A stretch of 64,000 bases of DNA from Sindora glabra. Lineage: Eukaryota; Streptophyta; Magnoliopsida; Fabales; Fabaceae. The stretch's first letter is position 1, and each line of letters opens with the position of its first letter. A model generated the notes under the pieces. That model ran no database searches. It was not told where the DNA came from and worked only from the letters and a program-made list of their open reading frames with translations. The stretch is taken from NCBI GenBank assembly GCA_020226215.1, contig CM035233.1, positions 17,193,701-17,257,700 on the forward strand. The letters run 5' to 3'. Position numbers and translations under genes: made by a program. This document shows, piece by piece, positions 35,440 to 48,139 of the stretch.

Positions 35440-36745
35440 CAAGAAATTTTAGTATTAATATGACTACTAAACCAAAAAATCACTCCTAATCCACTAATAA
35501 TTAAATTCTTAATATTAATTAATTAGAAGAAGCACCTGATTAATCTTTTACTACTGATTTCAATTTAAAATATGCATATAAATATAATTAGTAATAGCAT
35601 CAAGCATCTAGAACAAGAATAAAACCAAATCAATAACTTAATGTACAAAAATTAGCAATTCATCTTTTATTTTTCTTAGAAAACTAATGATTCACCCATT
35701 TGTCAAATCACTAAAGCCTAGTTACTATTAATTACAATCAATTGCAACTAACCTACATGTAAGAATTAATTGCAATTAATTGTTTAGCTATAAACTACAA
35801 CAAATAATACCTTACATGCAAGAATTAATTGCAATTAATTATTTAGCTACAAACCATAACAAATAATCAACTAATTGCACATAATTTGCAAACTATCTAA
35901 TTTATCATTCATAATAAGAGTAGAAAAATAAAAGATATTCAAATAGAGAATAAAACTAAGTGAAAGGTCATAAAATCAAACCAAATTGAAGGACTAATCT
36001 TTTGAATTGGTATAGTAAATTAGTTACTCATGGTGGTTTATAAGAAAACTTGAAGAAAAGGGAATGGCTATTTAATGTCTTAATACTACTTGTGGAGATG
36101 GAAAACCCTATTAAATCTAATCTCTCTTTCAAAAAAACCTTATTGGGAAAGTTATATTGAATTTTGAGGTTATAATGAAATGGTCCTTGATTAATTTGGA
36201 AGCCCAGAGTCTAATTTACAAACCAAAGTACTACAATAGTTTATTGCAATAAAATCCTATAAGTTCATTTCTGGCCACTATTTAACCATTAAAATGGCAT
36301 TGTTTCACTAATTCCAAATCATGAAAGTTATTGGGCTAGACCTAAGCTAATTTTTAGGATAGGTTTCATAGCATTTTAACACCTTAAGTTCTAGTTATAC
36401 TTGAATTTAATAGTTTAGGCTAGATAACAACATTACATCATATTCTTGACCAATTTTGAACCTCCAAATGACTAAACTAAGCTTTCTTGTCTAACATAAA
36501 TATGTGGAAAGTCTTCTTAACTTTCCAAAGAAATAAAGATCATCCTAATTAGACCTTAAGAACTTAAGCTATGACAAAAAAAAAAACTAAAATAGTGTTA
36601 AAATCTAGCATTAATTGAATAATTTGATTTTATTCTAAAATCTTAACCTAATCATAAAATCAAACCAAATATACTAAATTAAGCACATGTACACCTTAAG
36701 TGCTAGAATAAAGGAGAAAATAATGTAGAAAATATTTTCAAAATC
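35440..36745 (+). repeat. Dispersed repeat family A, copy 1
   Basis: About 1.3 kb that aligns, in the same orientation, with 56,120-57,365. Shared landmarks in order: TTCATCTTTTATTTTTCTTA, AATGATTCAC, CAAATCACTAAAGC, TTACTATTAATTACAATCAA, TTACTCATGGTGG, AACCCTATTAAAT, GGCCACTATTTAACCATTAAAATG, CCTCCAAATGACTAAA, AACTTTCCAA, ATCATCCTAATTAGA and AAGCACATGTA. It has no coding capacity. Within it, TTAATTGCAATTAATT is duplicated (35767 and 35826). It could be an LTR or a non-autonomous element. Confidence 0.8.
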
Positions 36746-36749
36746 ACAG

Positions 36750-39240
36750 ATTGCCTGTTGCCACTAAATTAATATGAATTTTTTTTAAAAAAATAGTAGT
36801 GGTTATGAAAAAGAACTAATATTTTTTGAAAATTTAGAACAATTATGTTGCTAATTCATAACCATCGCTAGCATGCAAATAGTTAATTCCAACATTTCAC
36901 CTAAGTTATTGTGATTGGTGGCCTAGTTGATTTATTCCTTATGGTTATGTCATCTATGATAAATCTAAATAAGGGTAATTTAGACCATAGCCATTAATAA
37001 CATGAAACCACCACAATCTAAACTATTTTTTTAGTAAACAAAGCTAGCTTTAAGGTTAGTGATTGGGTATACCACAAATTATACAAATGCATATGAGTAG
37101 CTTAGATAAGATTTTATCCCTAAGAAGAGTGATATCTATGGGCCCTTTGATTGATTTAAATTATGAAATGTATGGTTATACTCAAATAAGTCAACATATG
37201 ATACTAAACCCTTTTTGTCTAGAGCTAGTTTACTCAAGAATCAAGAAACATGATTCAACTAAAAAAAGAAGACACATTCCATGCCTTTAGTTCAGTTTGG
37301 ATATCCAGGATAAAAAGGATTAAACTACAAGTGAAATTGGTCAAAGAAAAGTTATTTCAAATCATTAACATTCTCATTATTTAGGTAGCAATGATCTATT
37401 ACAAGATACCACTAATTGTTTGTGATCTTAAAATAGGATTTTAGGGTCATTACTAATGTAATAGGAATATGTAAGGCCATGCACAAAGATTGAGTTAAAA
37501 AATTAAAGTTATTATAATATAATTAAGACTCTAAGTTAGAGTAAAACTTTTAATTAGGGTATGACAATGTGATTAGGCAGGTAATAGTACAATATAATTA
37601 GGCTTTACAAAAATAATCATTATAAGAAATCATTACTTGTGCTACGATCAAAATTATGATACAAGATAGAAAATTCTATGGCTATGCTACTTAGCCATAA
37701 GAATATCAGATGGATGAACTCGTGGCACAAGTGAGTGTGATAAGAAAATTACCAAAAAAAAGTATTGTGATATAAAGATTTTTTTTATGTTATAGGTTCA
37801 CCAATGGCTTATAGATTCTTCTAACCAATAATATAAATGTGGCAAAAAAGATATATCTATGGCTAATAGCCCATACTAACACAAATAGAATCATGGCCAC
37901 CAATAAAATTAAAATTACTACGAAAACTAATATAACTAGCAAAATTAATTTTTTTATCCAAATTGAATCGATTATTTAATTAATTTGATTGAGTACTAGC
38001 CTATCATCTAATTTACACATATGTAGAAACCTGTTAATGCATTTAGCCTATATTAAAGCTAGAGTAAAATTTTTATTGAGAATCAAACTTAATTTTTCAA
38101 GCTAAAGGATGCCAAGCCTTATCACTGCTCTAGTTTGCTTTTTTAGTATTATAATACAATATATTTATACAAAGATTTAGTTAACTAATTGATTTCACAA
38201 ATAAATCCATACTTATGCAACATTAATTATATAATAATAAAATATTACATAAATATACATAATACAAATATACTAATGCTAAAAGATTTTATGATTTATT
38301 TTAAAAATTATTTTGTACAGACAAAAACCCTATTTGTTCTATGACTAATTTCACTTGTATCAATTTTGTCTCTCAATAATGTTTTGCATCAATTTTGTCT
38401 CTCATAAATAATTAATTTCTTAATTTTGTCCCTCTATTAATATTTTTCATTAATTGTTGTTAATTAAATTATTACAAGATAAAAGTAAAATTTTTACATC
38501 TTTTGAGTAATTTTTTATTTTTTTCTAAAAATTCCTTTCGTAAAGGTTAAATTACATAAAACAAATACCTATATAAATCATAAGTTTGAACTATCAAACA
38601 CATTTAAATTTTAATTATAAATTAATCTTTAAATTATTATAAATTTATTTACTTTTAATTTTTTATTTGCAATACCTATTTTTATCATTCACAAATATAA
38701 ATTAAATCATTTGATCTTTTACAAAGTTTTAGTATCAAATTTACCCCCATATAATTTTTATATCTTATTTTTATTAGTGCACTTATAGAGTAACTAACTT
38801 ATTAATACAATTACAAATGAATGAATCAAATTAATTAAATTATTATTTATAAAGCATGAAAATGATATAAAATATTTATAAGGAATGAATATGATAAAAT
38901 TAAAATTAATAAAAGATTCAAATGAGATTTTAGACTATTTTATATATACCACTTCCTTAAATATAATTTACTTAAATATTTTTATATAATAATTTAATTA
39001 TTATTAAATTATATATAATTTGATATAATTATTATTTATATTTTTTAATGAATGTGTCCACAATATTACAATGATGAATTTAATATTTGTTATTACATGT
39101 TTCTATGATAAAAAATTGTTTCTAGTTATGCCACAAATCATTCTATACATATTATAATTCTTTTACTATTTTTATAATATTTTATTCCTTAAATGCTCTA
39201 TTTTTATTTAAGTGATACTTTAAAAATTAGACTAAATGAT
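36750..39240. other. AT-rich intergenic sequence
   Basis: No supported gene; the plus-strand frame 37063-37290 matches nothing. Near 38367-38433 the phrase TCAATTTTGTCTCTC or a variant occurs three times about 34 bases apart, a short worn tandem repeat. Scattered CCATAGCCATTAATA and GGTGGCC phrases (36,930-37,010 and 37,860-37,910) resemble CACTA subterminal repeats but do not define an element. Confidence 0.4.
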
Positions 39241-39257
39241 AAACTAAAAAAATTACT

Positions 39258-39296
39258 GTGTATGTATGTATGTATGTATGTATGTATGTATGTATG

Positions 39297-39359
<63 letters not shown>
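39258..39359. repeat. Compound microsatellite (TATG)n(AT)n
   Basis: About ten TATG/GTAT units run straight into about 29 AT units with almost no interruption. Confidence 0.95.
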
Positions 39360-39361
<2 letters not shown>

Positions 39362-40014
39362 TTAATCTTATTAATTTTTACTTTTAATATGTAAAGAATT
39401 TAAATTTATTAAATAATTGCATAACATAATTTATAACATACTATAATATTTATTTTGTTGATGTATATTAATTTTATTATATAAATTTAATTAATGAAAA
39501 GTTAAATGGTTATTAATCATTTATAAAGAATTGCTACACTCTAATATATATTAAATTGGTACATAAGTATACAAAAATATTTAGGAGTTTAATTATTTGC
39601 TCTTTGTCGTATATCTTAAAATTTAAGGTTCAACTCCTTTCTTTATTATTTTAAGAAAAATAATAAATGTACATAACTACATAATTTAGGGGTAGTTTTA
39701 TCTTTTTGCATATATTTTATGAATCAGATAATTGCAAACATTTGATTCCATAACTTTTTTATTTCTGATGGTTAAAGGCTAATCAACTAATTAAATAAAT
39801 TGTTTACAAAACATTTGAAATAGTTATTTAATTTGATCAATCAATTAAACACCTCCAACTTAGATGATAAATCAATTATCTACCAAACATCCTAAATATA
39901 TAAATATTTGTGTGTTTTTTATTATACACTAGTGTAACATGTTATACTTATTATAATTGGCCTTTATTTTATATGTGTATTTATCATAGAAATGATATAT
40001 TTAATCATGATTTT

Positions 40015-42120
40015 ATCCATAAAATTAATTTATAGCATAAGTAATACTTTATCATAGGTAAAGTTTTCCAATTTATATGATGAAATAAATGATGTTTTGC
40101 CCCAAGGATTTTGCTCCTATAACTTGGTTTGTGAAACAATTGATATTTTGTCATGGATACAATTTTTTTGTGATATAAATTTTTAACTTTTGTATACATT
40201 TGTTTGATTTTTTTTATTTTCATAGCAAGAGATAAAATTATTATGACTTTTTAATTTCAATGGTATAATTCATGGTATAAGTGTTAACTTGTAATAAATA
40301 CTATATATACATTGATTATTGACCAAAATTATGATTGAGCCTGCTTAATAATCTAAACTCAATAGTCTTCTCTCTTTGGGGATTTTGGGATAAAGACCAC
40401 AAAATTTTTCTTGGAGATTATGAAACCTTAAAGTATTTAAAAGAAAACTAAATGCCAAGGGTAAAGTGAAGTTAAGAGTGGTAGAACCAAAAAGAATTCA
40501 CTACCAACATTGGTTGAAAGGAGAGTCACTCCATTTGATTAGTTTGTGGGCTAAAGTTTTTAATTGCTTGTGTGGATACCATAAAGATTTAGTTCTATTA
40601 TAATATTTTAGTGGTTCATAGATCATGATTATTTATGTATTCATGTATTCATCAGTATAGTTCATGTCTTTTATTTGTTGATATCTACAAGTAATGTTTT
40701 CTAACTTATATAATGAAAGATTGATACTTTGCCATAGGAAATATACTCTTATAGTGTAGTTTATGACATAAGTGATATTTAGTCATGAGAAAAGATTTTT
40801 TATAGCATAAGTGATACTTTGTCATAAGGAATGTGTTCCTATAACTTAATTTGTGGAATAAGTAATATCTTGTCATAAGTAAATTTTTTTCATGTTATAA
40901 ACTTTTTAGTTTTTTGTACATTTATTTGAAATTTTTTATTCTTGTTGCAAGAGATAAAATTACCATGATTTTTTAATTTTAATGGTATAACTCGTGGTGC
41001 AAGTATTAATTTATTGTACTAAGTACTATATATAGGTTAATTATTAACCAAAATTATAGTTAAGCTTAGTTAATAATCTGATCCTAATAATCCCCTCTCT
41101 TTAAAGATTTTTGGTTAAAGACCATAAAAAAATAATTTTAAGGTTATGAAGCCCTAGATTTTTTAAAAGAAAACTAAGTGCTGAAGGTTAAGTGATGTTG
41201 AGAATGGTAAAGCCAAATAGAACTTATAGCTAGCATTATGTTGAGAGGAAAGTCACTCCATTCGATTTGTTTGTGGGTCAAAGTTTTTAATTGCTTGTAT
41301 GGATACCATAAAGATTTAGTTCTATTAAACTATATTAGTGGTTTATGGATCATGATTATTTATGCATTCATGTATTCATCAATATTGTTCATGTGTTTGA
41401 TTCATTGGTATCCACAGGTAAAGTTTTCCAACTTAAATGATAAAATAAGTGATACTTTGTCATAGGAATTGTGTTCCTGTAGCTTCGTTTATGGCATAAG
41501 TAATATTTTATCATAGGTAAAAAATTTTTATAGCATAAGTGATACTTTACCATAGGGAATATATTCTTATAACTTAGTTTGTGATATAAATGATATTTTA
41601 TCATAGGTAAAGTTTTTCTATGACATAAATTTTTATTTTTTTGTATATTTATTTGAATTTCTTTATTCTTGTGGCAAGAGATAAAATTGCCACAATTTTT
41701 GAATTTCAATTGTATAGTTTCGAGTACAAGTGTTAACTTTTGTAATAAGTACTATATACAGGTTAATTATTGAACAAAATTATAGATGAGCCTAGTTAAT
41801 AATCTAAACCCAATTATTTCCTCTCTTTAAGGATTTTTGGTTAAAAACCATAAAAAAATAATTTTAAGATTATGAAACCCTAGAGTTTTTAAAAGAAAAT
41901 TAAGTGCCAAGGGTCAAGTGAGATTAAAGAGGTAGAACCAAATAGAACTTGTAGCTAGTATTGCATTAAGAGGAAAGTCACTCCATTCATTTGTTTATGG
42001 GTCAAATTTTTCAATTGCTTATGTGAATACCGTAGAAATTTAGTTTTGTTTAACTATGTAAGTGGTTCATGATCATGATTGTTCATACATTCATGTATTC
42101 ATCAATATAATTTGTGTGTT
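40015..42120 (+). repeat. ~725-bp tandem array, about three copies, with inner subrepeats
   Basis: AGAGATAAAATTATT at 40228, AGAGATAAAATTACC at 40949 and AGAGATAAAATTGCC at 41678 mark units 721-729 bases apart. Other shared marks are TTAATAATCTAAACTCAAT, AAAGTCACTCCATT, AATTGCTTGTGTGGATACC and TCATGTATTCATCA. Each unit also holds three to five inner subrepeats of about 50-65 bases with CATAAGTGATACTTTGTCATAGG. A minus-strand frame through the subrepeats (41389-41709) therefore gives a repeated KYHLCYK chain and is not a gene. Confidence 0.92.
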
Positions 42121-42129
42121 TGATTGAGC

Positions 42130-44690
42130 ATTCGATGAAGAATCAATGTTCTACTTGAGTTCATTTGTTTAGCTAAAGTAAGGTTGATCCAAACTCTTTT
42201 GAAATAAGGGCTATTTCACAAGACAAAGGTATAACCTTAATTACTAATTTATGGCCTTTTCATATAAATACTTAGTGGATTTTGAATAGATTTTAATTTT
42301 TTGTTTTACTTGCTCCTTTGAAACCCAACACCATGAACCAAAAAGGCTTAAGCCCTTTGACTAGTAACCCTAAAAATGCTATTTCTCTAGCCTATAAAGC
42401 TAGATGCAAGTTTTTAAAGATTGCTTGATTAGGCCAATGTGTATGTTATTTCCAATCCCTTGCCATCTATTAGGAGTATATAAAGAAATAAAAAACATAA
42501 AGGTTTTGGCTAAGCTAGGCTTTATCTTCTTATAAGGCACTTTAAAAGTCTCCAATAAGCACCACACATTCCAATTAAGCTATGTGGGACAAACATTCAT
42601 TAATTGCATCATACACTATTGAAACAAAGTGAAGGGAGATGAAATCATAACTTGTCATACTATATCACTTAAGAACATAAATTAAGAATGAATCTACATC
42701 ATAATTATAAGTCAACTTACCTAGCTTAGCTACAAATGATAAACCATCATTCTCAAGTTTTATAAAATAATCCTTTTCACTCTTTTTAATAATGTAGCTT
42801 GCTTAATGTTATTCAGATCTCATTTATTTATAATCATAGGTAGAGTTAAAATTGGTATAACACCAATAAAAAATAAATACTTACTCTAAAATGTTCATGA
42901 ATGAATCCTAAAATTTTAAGGAAAAATCTAAATCTAATTAAGTTAGAATATAAATGTAGGATGAATGACATGACATCAAATAGGAAAAGCAAGAATGCGC
43001 CTTCAAAAGGAAAAAAAATCAATATAAAGGGACTACATGTTCAATTTGATTCAAAGAAGTCAATTAAAATGGAAAGTTTCAAATTATGGGGTAATAATGT
43101 TAGAGAGAAAGTTGAAAAATATTTAAGGCTACTAAGAGATCTTTACTTTAAAGGTAAATGAATAAAGGAAAGTTTGGATATGAAAGTTGTTATCATCTCC
43201 TAAAACAATTTGCAAAGAAAATGGTAGCAAAAATATCCTAGGGCTAATCCTAAGAAAACATCATGCATGGAGGCATATGCTTAAGTATTGGATTATTGTA
43301 AAATATCTAAGGCATAAAACATAGGATCACAACAACAACATGTCTATGCATAATATTGCTAAACATCATGAGAATAAAATTCAGAAAACTACACTAGAAG
43401 CTAAAAAATTTGTATAAAATTAGAGAATTGATAGAGATGTTATCATAAAAGGAAAAAAAACACATTTGAAGCAAAATTAGGACATAACAAGCAAGTAGAA
43501 CAAAAATAAAACAAAAGGTTTAGAATATCTAGAAGCTCTAAGTACATAAGTGTGTTATGAGAAAATGTTCAAGAAAATGAATAGAAAATGGCAAGCAAAG
43601 CTTATATATGGAGTATTTGATAGCTAAGATCATAGTGAAAGTATAACTAGCACATCCCGAGGGAAGTCAAGGCCTCAAAAATCAATAGAAAAGATGATGA
43701 TCCTATTAACATGTGAAATTAGATAGGCAAGAAAGCTTTGAATTTAGTGGCATTATAATAAAAATGACATTAGCATTTAAAACCAAGGAAGTTAGAGGTA
43801 TAGGTAGGAGAAACCCATAGGTCGAAGGAGGCATGAGGAAAGGAGTGCAAGTGATACTACCGTATAATACCTTAGATGGGCCAAGTAAAAAATAGGTTTG
43901 GTATTAGATGTTATGTGAAAGGACAAGTAAAGAGTCTGACTTTAGATCAGTTTGGTTAGGGTTTTGCATCATAAAAATGGCACGGACTAACTAGTCAACT
44001 AGTTAGGCTTAACTGGTCAATTGATTGTACCTAAGAGCTTATAGAAGGAGCTCTTCCCTTAGAGTATTTCACATCATTTTTTTCATTTTCAAGTTCTTAG
44101 AAGGAAAAAAGGCTATGGTTGTGGACCAAAAGGTAAAATTTAAAGGGCTTTTTCTCTTTTTAGCTTTAATATTTTCCTCCTAACTTTTTAATTTATTGAG
44201 GTTGTTGAAAGGTCTTTCCAATAGCTGAGAAAATTAGGGAGTCCTACGAGAAGGCTTTAGCTTAGGTTTTTTAAGAGACCACTCTTTTCTTAAAGTGAGC
44301 AAATTTTTCTTCCAATTGGTTTCCTTTTTAAAAGTTTGAATATATGTAGTATGTAGATATTTATTTTCCAAAATGGCCTAAATTATTTCTATATGTTAGA
44401 AATAGATAACACAAAGGTATTTAATTTTTAAATTGCATAGTTAACCTAATGTGTATGTTTGATATGCTTCTATGCTTGCTCGGAATGAAAGGGATTTTCA
44501 TCATCTTAGCATGAATAACTAGAATAGAATTACTTTAGGAATGATAATAATAGAAATGACATAATTGAATTGGGGGAAGGTAGAAATTCAAAGAAAAGCT
44601 AGAAATTGGTGACTTAAGGGCCAACGATAAATCACCATTTTGATGGAAAAAGTTAAAAGGTTATTTATTTAGCAAAAGTAGATTAAATGT
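42130..44690. other. AT-rich sequence, possible old retroelement ends
   Basis: No gene supported. The plus-strand frame 42901-43161 is Lys-rich and unrecognised. At 43,985-44,035 the phrases TAACTAGTCAACTAGTTAGG and TAACTGGTCAATTGATTG form a repeated pattern of the kind often seen in plant LTRs near the transcription start, followed by CTTATAGAAGGAGCTC, but I see no second LTR. Confidence 0.3.
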
Positions 44691-44698
44691 TTTATGGA

Positions 44699-45115
44699 TT
44701 AAGAATTCAATGTCCTTGGCTCTTGTATAATAAGCTTGGGAATATTAATAGGTGCATTAAGTAAATATTTAAAGCACAAAACTTGATATAATTTGCCTGA
44801 AGGCATGGTGATATTTGAAAAAGTATAGCATAAGGTATGGCATGATTCTTCTAAAGGCATGGCAACGATATAACTTATAAATATGTTATTATAATGATGA
44901 TACATGTGGTATTTATGACAAAAGTGTATAATTAAACCAAAGCTGTCATTCTTTTTTCTATTAATTGTTATTAGGGAATATAATATTGAGAGTGCATTGA
45001 GATTGCCTTGGAAATTAATTTTTAAGAATGAATTAGGAAATGATGGATTGGTAAGTGTCATTATAGGTAAGAGTGCATGCTCATCTAGTATTAGGCCAGT
45101 AGTGTAAAAATTCAT
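44699..45115 (-). other. 138-codon minus-strand open frame, unrecognised
   Basis: This is one of the longest uninterrupted frames in the window. It is rich in Leu, Ile, Asn, Tyr and His, with no domain, no signal peptide and no similarity that I recognise. Such a length can arise by chance in AT-rich DNA when the opposite strand is poor in TTA, CTA and TCA. I do not call it a gene. Confidence 0.15.
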
Positions 45116-45199
45116 AATTTTATGTTATATTATCCTTAAATGAATTTATGCTAATGAATCACAATTTCTACATGTTTACCATATGGCTTTACAGTTGAC

Positions 45200-45880
45200 A
45201 CTTCTAACTACTAGGTTTGGATTATAAAATTGCTAAAGAAACTACCTGGTAAACACCTAGAATTGCCTCTGCTGGCTGGATGACCTTATAAGCGCTCAAC
45301 TCCCAGTTTGTTAGGCTGTTTAGCACTCTTGTGCACCTCTGCCCATTGGTGTCTGTGGTTTGCATGGTTTGGTGCTGCTTCATGCCAATGAGTGGGTATT
45401 TATGCATGTTTGGTTGCAAGGATGATTTGCATGCTGGCTAGTACGCATACAAAATGCCTTAGTGAAGTCTAATACCTCACATTGCTTATTAACCAGTCCT
45501 GAAACCATAATTTTTGAACACATATAAGCTATTTAATCCGAATATAATTATACCATCTAGCCATATGTTTTGGTCCACGTAATTTCCCAGTTATGCCACC
45601 TTGTTCCTGTTACCACCAAATAATCCCATTGATTCTGGAATACTAACATCTAAAAGCTGAACCCAAGCCTACTAGCCAATCTATCCATTGCCTTGTATTA
45701 ACTTAGCATGCTGCCTTTATGCTAAGCCTCGAAGTCAGCACAACCCAAAGCCTGTTGTACTGCCTCATTTGCCATTTTATTAAGGGTCTTACAAACCACC
45801 CTTACCTAGTGAAACCAACATCCTTGTTGGTAAGGAGCTAGCCACTGTGTCATTGATAACTTCTTTATTAAAGCTTAGAG
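45200..45880. other. GC-richer unassigned block
   Basis: Noticeably less AT-rich than its surroundings, with a 65-codon minus frame at 45222-45419 and a short minus piece (CKTLNKMANEAVQQALGC) near 45,740-45,800. I cannot identify it. It may be the pol spacer of the adjoining gypsy relic or a separate host-derived fragment. Confidence 0.25.
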
Positions 45881-47330
45881 CTTGAAACTCCTGCATCCCT
45901 TGATAAAATTAATCTAATGAAGTCTCTTTTTATCCCTTCAGGCCCTTCTTATAGTGTTATGTGGGAAGTCCTATATCATTTGTCAGCCTGATTCCAGTAA
46001 AGGGGAGGTAAATATTAACCTGTGCGAAAATGAAAGCATCCATCCCTAATAGTAATTCAAAGCCCGCTAAAGGAAATCAAATCAGATTCATATTTCTATG
46101 CTGACATCCAATTTGTAAAGGAACATTCCTTATTAAACCCTCCGCGTGGTTAATTTGGTTGTTGACGACTTTGAATCGATATGAAATATTTCATATATTC
46201 AATCTGAGTCTAGATGCCACCTATTAGTCAATTACATTGCATGTTGTACCTATATTTATCATAGCAGAGAGAACACACCTATTAATAAAAACATGAAAGA
46301 TCATTAAAAGATTATTACTGCTATTATGAATAGATTCCAAAGTTCACAAGCCTCAAAGGATAAATTTGTGCTAACTCTTCCTTGGGTTTTGCATCATCCT
46401 TGTCCTTAACAACAACTAAAGCAGAAAGATTCGCTTGCTTGGGGTAGTCTCTAACTTTATGAGGACCATCACAGATGAAACATCTCTCATGCCAAAAGCC
46501 TTTCTTTAGTCCATTTCATTTTTCCCGTAGCTTGTCCATTTTCTTGACCATTTTTCCCAATTTTCTCTTTGCCTTTATCGTCAGATTCAGAGCACTTAGC
46601 ATCCACATTTGAATTTTGGCTTACCTATGAATCTATTAGTCCCTCAGCAACAGTAATAGCAGAAGAAAGATCATGTATTCCCTGCCTTCTCAATTCCAAT
46701 TAAGGCTACAACTGTAAACCAGTTATAAAGTAAAACATCTTGTCTTCCTTTGACATTTTCTTTATGTCCAACATCAAAGAACTAAACTGCTTAACATCCT
46801 ATGTTTAAATGTTTTCCTTGAACCCGTTCTCTATTTCCGTCCTCCACTATAGTTTTGCATCACTCATTGAGTACATACTGGTGAAGCAAATTTTTTAGTT
46901 ATTTATAATTTTGATAGCTTTAAAATACTACTCCATGTCCCATAGAAATTTCTCCAAATCCTTCATATCTCTATGTCCCTTGAAAGGCTTCAAATTAGGA
47001 ATCCAAAGTTTGGGGAGGGGGAATTTCCTCCTCTTGATAAACTATTTGCTGATGCTTGTTTTTCAACGTCATACTTGGCAGAAAGAGTTTAAATGGTTTC
47101 TTTCATAGCAAGTAATTTTATACTCAATTCTACACAACGTGCATCCAATTTGATCACTCGCTAATGATTTGCAACAGCCCAATCACCTATCTCTATCACC
47201 AAATGTTCAATTACAGTGTAGAGAGAAGGAGGATTTTTAACAGAAGGAGTCTCGACGATCTCCTGTAGTCTAGCCACTCAATTTTAGTATTTCCTTTAGC
47301 CATTTCAAATTGTCTTAACAATCAGACTAT
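45880..47330 (-). pseudogene. Ty3/gypsy gag-protease relic, Del-like
   Basis: On minus, in order: a worn gag body (about 47,300-46,560), a zinc knuckle CFICDGPHKVRDYPKQ (about 46,437-46,483; the last Cys is Tyr), ALVVVKDKDDAKP, NRCVLSAMINIGTTCNVID (about 46,220-46,290; protease active site with Asp-Thr-Gly worn to Asn-Ile-Gly), and RFKVVNNQINHAEGLIRNVPLQIG (about 46,080-46,180). Del/chromovirus polyproteins have the matching order and motifs (CFLCDGPHWARDCP, ALVDTGATHNFI, KAVNSxxxPxxGxAxxVxLxxG). The reverse transcriptase does not follow; the left part (45,200-45,880) is less AT-rich but unreadable. Confidence 0.8.
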
Positions 47331-47511
47331 AGAACCAATTAGGCTCTGAAGGCCAATCACTTTTTGTTCCTAGAACTTCATTTTCTAAGAAAAATGTCAA
47401 TTATATATGTTTTAGTTGAATAAAACTTCTACCCACATAAGGTGCACCCTGACCCTTTGATTTAAGGGTAATGAACACAATAACCATAGTAATAGAATAT
47501 CCTCACAATAT

Positions 47512-48015
47512 TTTTTAATCAGTTCTCTAAATATTTTTTGAGTTACATTTTCACACTAAATCTTAAAGCATTTTCATTAGACTAAAAAAGATAATAAAAA
47601 AGTCCAGATTTATAAATGTTCAATTTCCATATTTTCTAATATTTCTTAAATCTTTCCACTATTACTCACAGCACGTTTGACTATAGAAAAAATTATCTTC
47701 GTCTGGTATTGATGACACATAACTTTGATAACAGCTACTAGGGGATAGTGACAAATTTGTTTTTTTTCTTAAATCAGTTCTCCGAAGATTTTTTGAGTTT
47801 TATTTCACACTAAATATTGCTGCAGTTTCATTAGACTAAAACATAATAAAAAATTTCAAATTTATAAATGTTCAGTTTCCATATTTTCTAATATTTCTTA
47901 AATCTATCCACCATTACTACGACACATTTGACTATTGAAAAAAATTATATTCGTCTAGTATTGATGTCATATAACCTTGATAAAGGCCACAAAGGGATAG
48001 TGACAAATTTATTGT
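47512..48015 (+). repeat. ~253-bp tandem duplication
   Basis: Two adjacent copies (about 47,512-47,762 and 47,763-48,015). Shared marks are TTCTCTAAATATTTTTTGAGT, TTCATTAGACTAAAA, TTTCCATATTTTCTAATATT, CGTCTGGTATTGATG and GGGATAGTGACAAATTT. Non-coding. Confidence 0.92.
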
Positions 48016-48019
48016 CAAT

Positions 48020-48135
48020 ACAGGTATGTTTGACCCTGGTTCTGAAATCTTAGTAGATGCTGATGTACAAAATGATTACATGGATATAAGTGAAGCATTC
48101 TCAAGCCACAGGAGAGTAACTATGATTCTAGTTTG
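48020..48135 (+). other. Short exon-like island
   Basis: From ATG 48027 an open stretch of about 36 codons reads like ordinary protein (FDPGSEILVDADVQND, MDISEAFSSHRR) within otherwise AT-rich DNA, and an AATACAG acceptor-like sequence precedes it (48,016-48,022). I do not recognise it. It may be a leftover exon of a host or transposon gene. Confidence 0.25.
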
Positions 48136-48139
48136 GTTT

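Noticed and set aside
38360..38435. CRISPR-like spaced repeat (three TCAATTTTGTC units)
   Set aside because: The units are degenerate, only three, in plant nuclear DNA with no associated genes; it is a worn short tandem repeat.
39596..39640. GGTTCAACTCC, resembling a tRNA T-loop
   Set aside because: There is no cloverleaf upstream; such phrases also occur in degenerate repeats.
41389..41709. 106-codon minus frame with a repeated KYHLCYK pattern
   Set aside because: The pattern comes from the short subrepeats of the tandem array, and the frame does not persist in the other units.
46911..47108. Plus-strand frame
   Set aside because: It is antisense to the Del-like gag relic.
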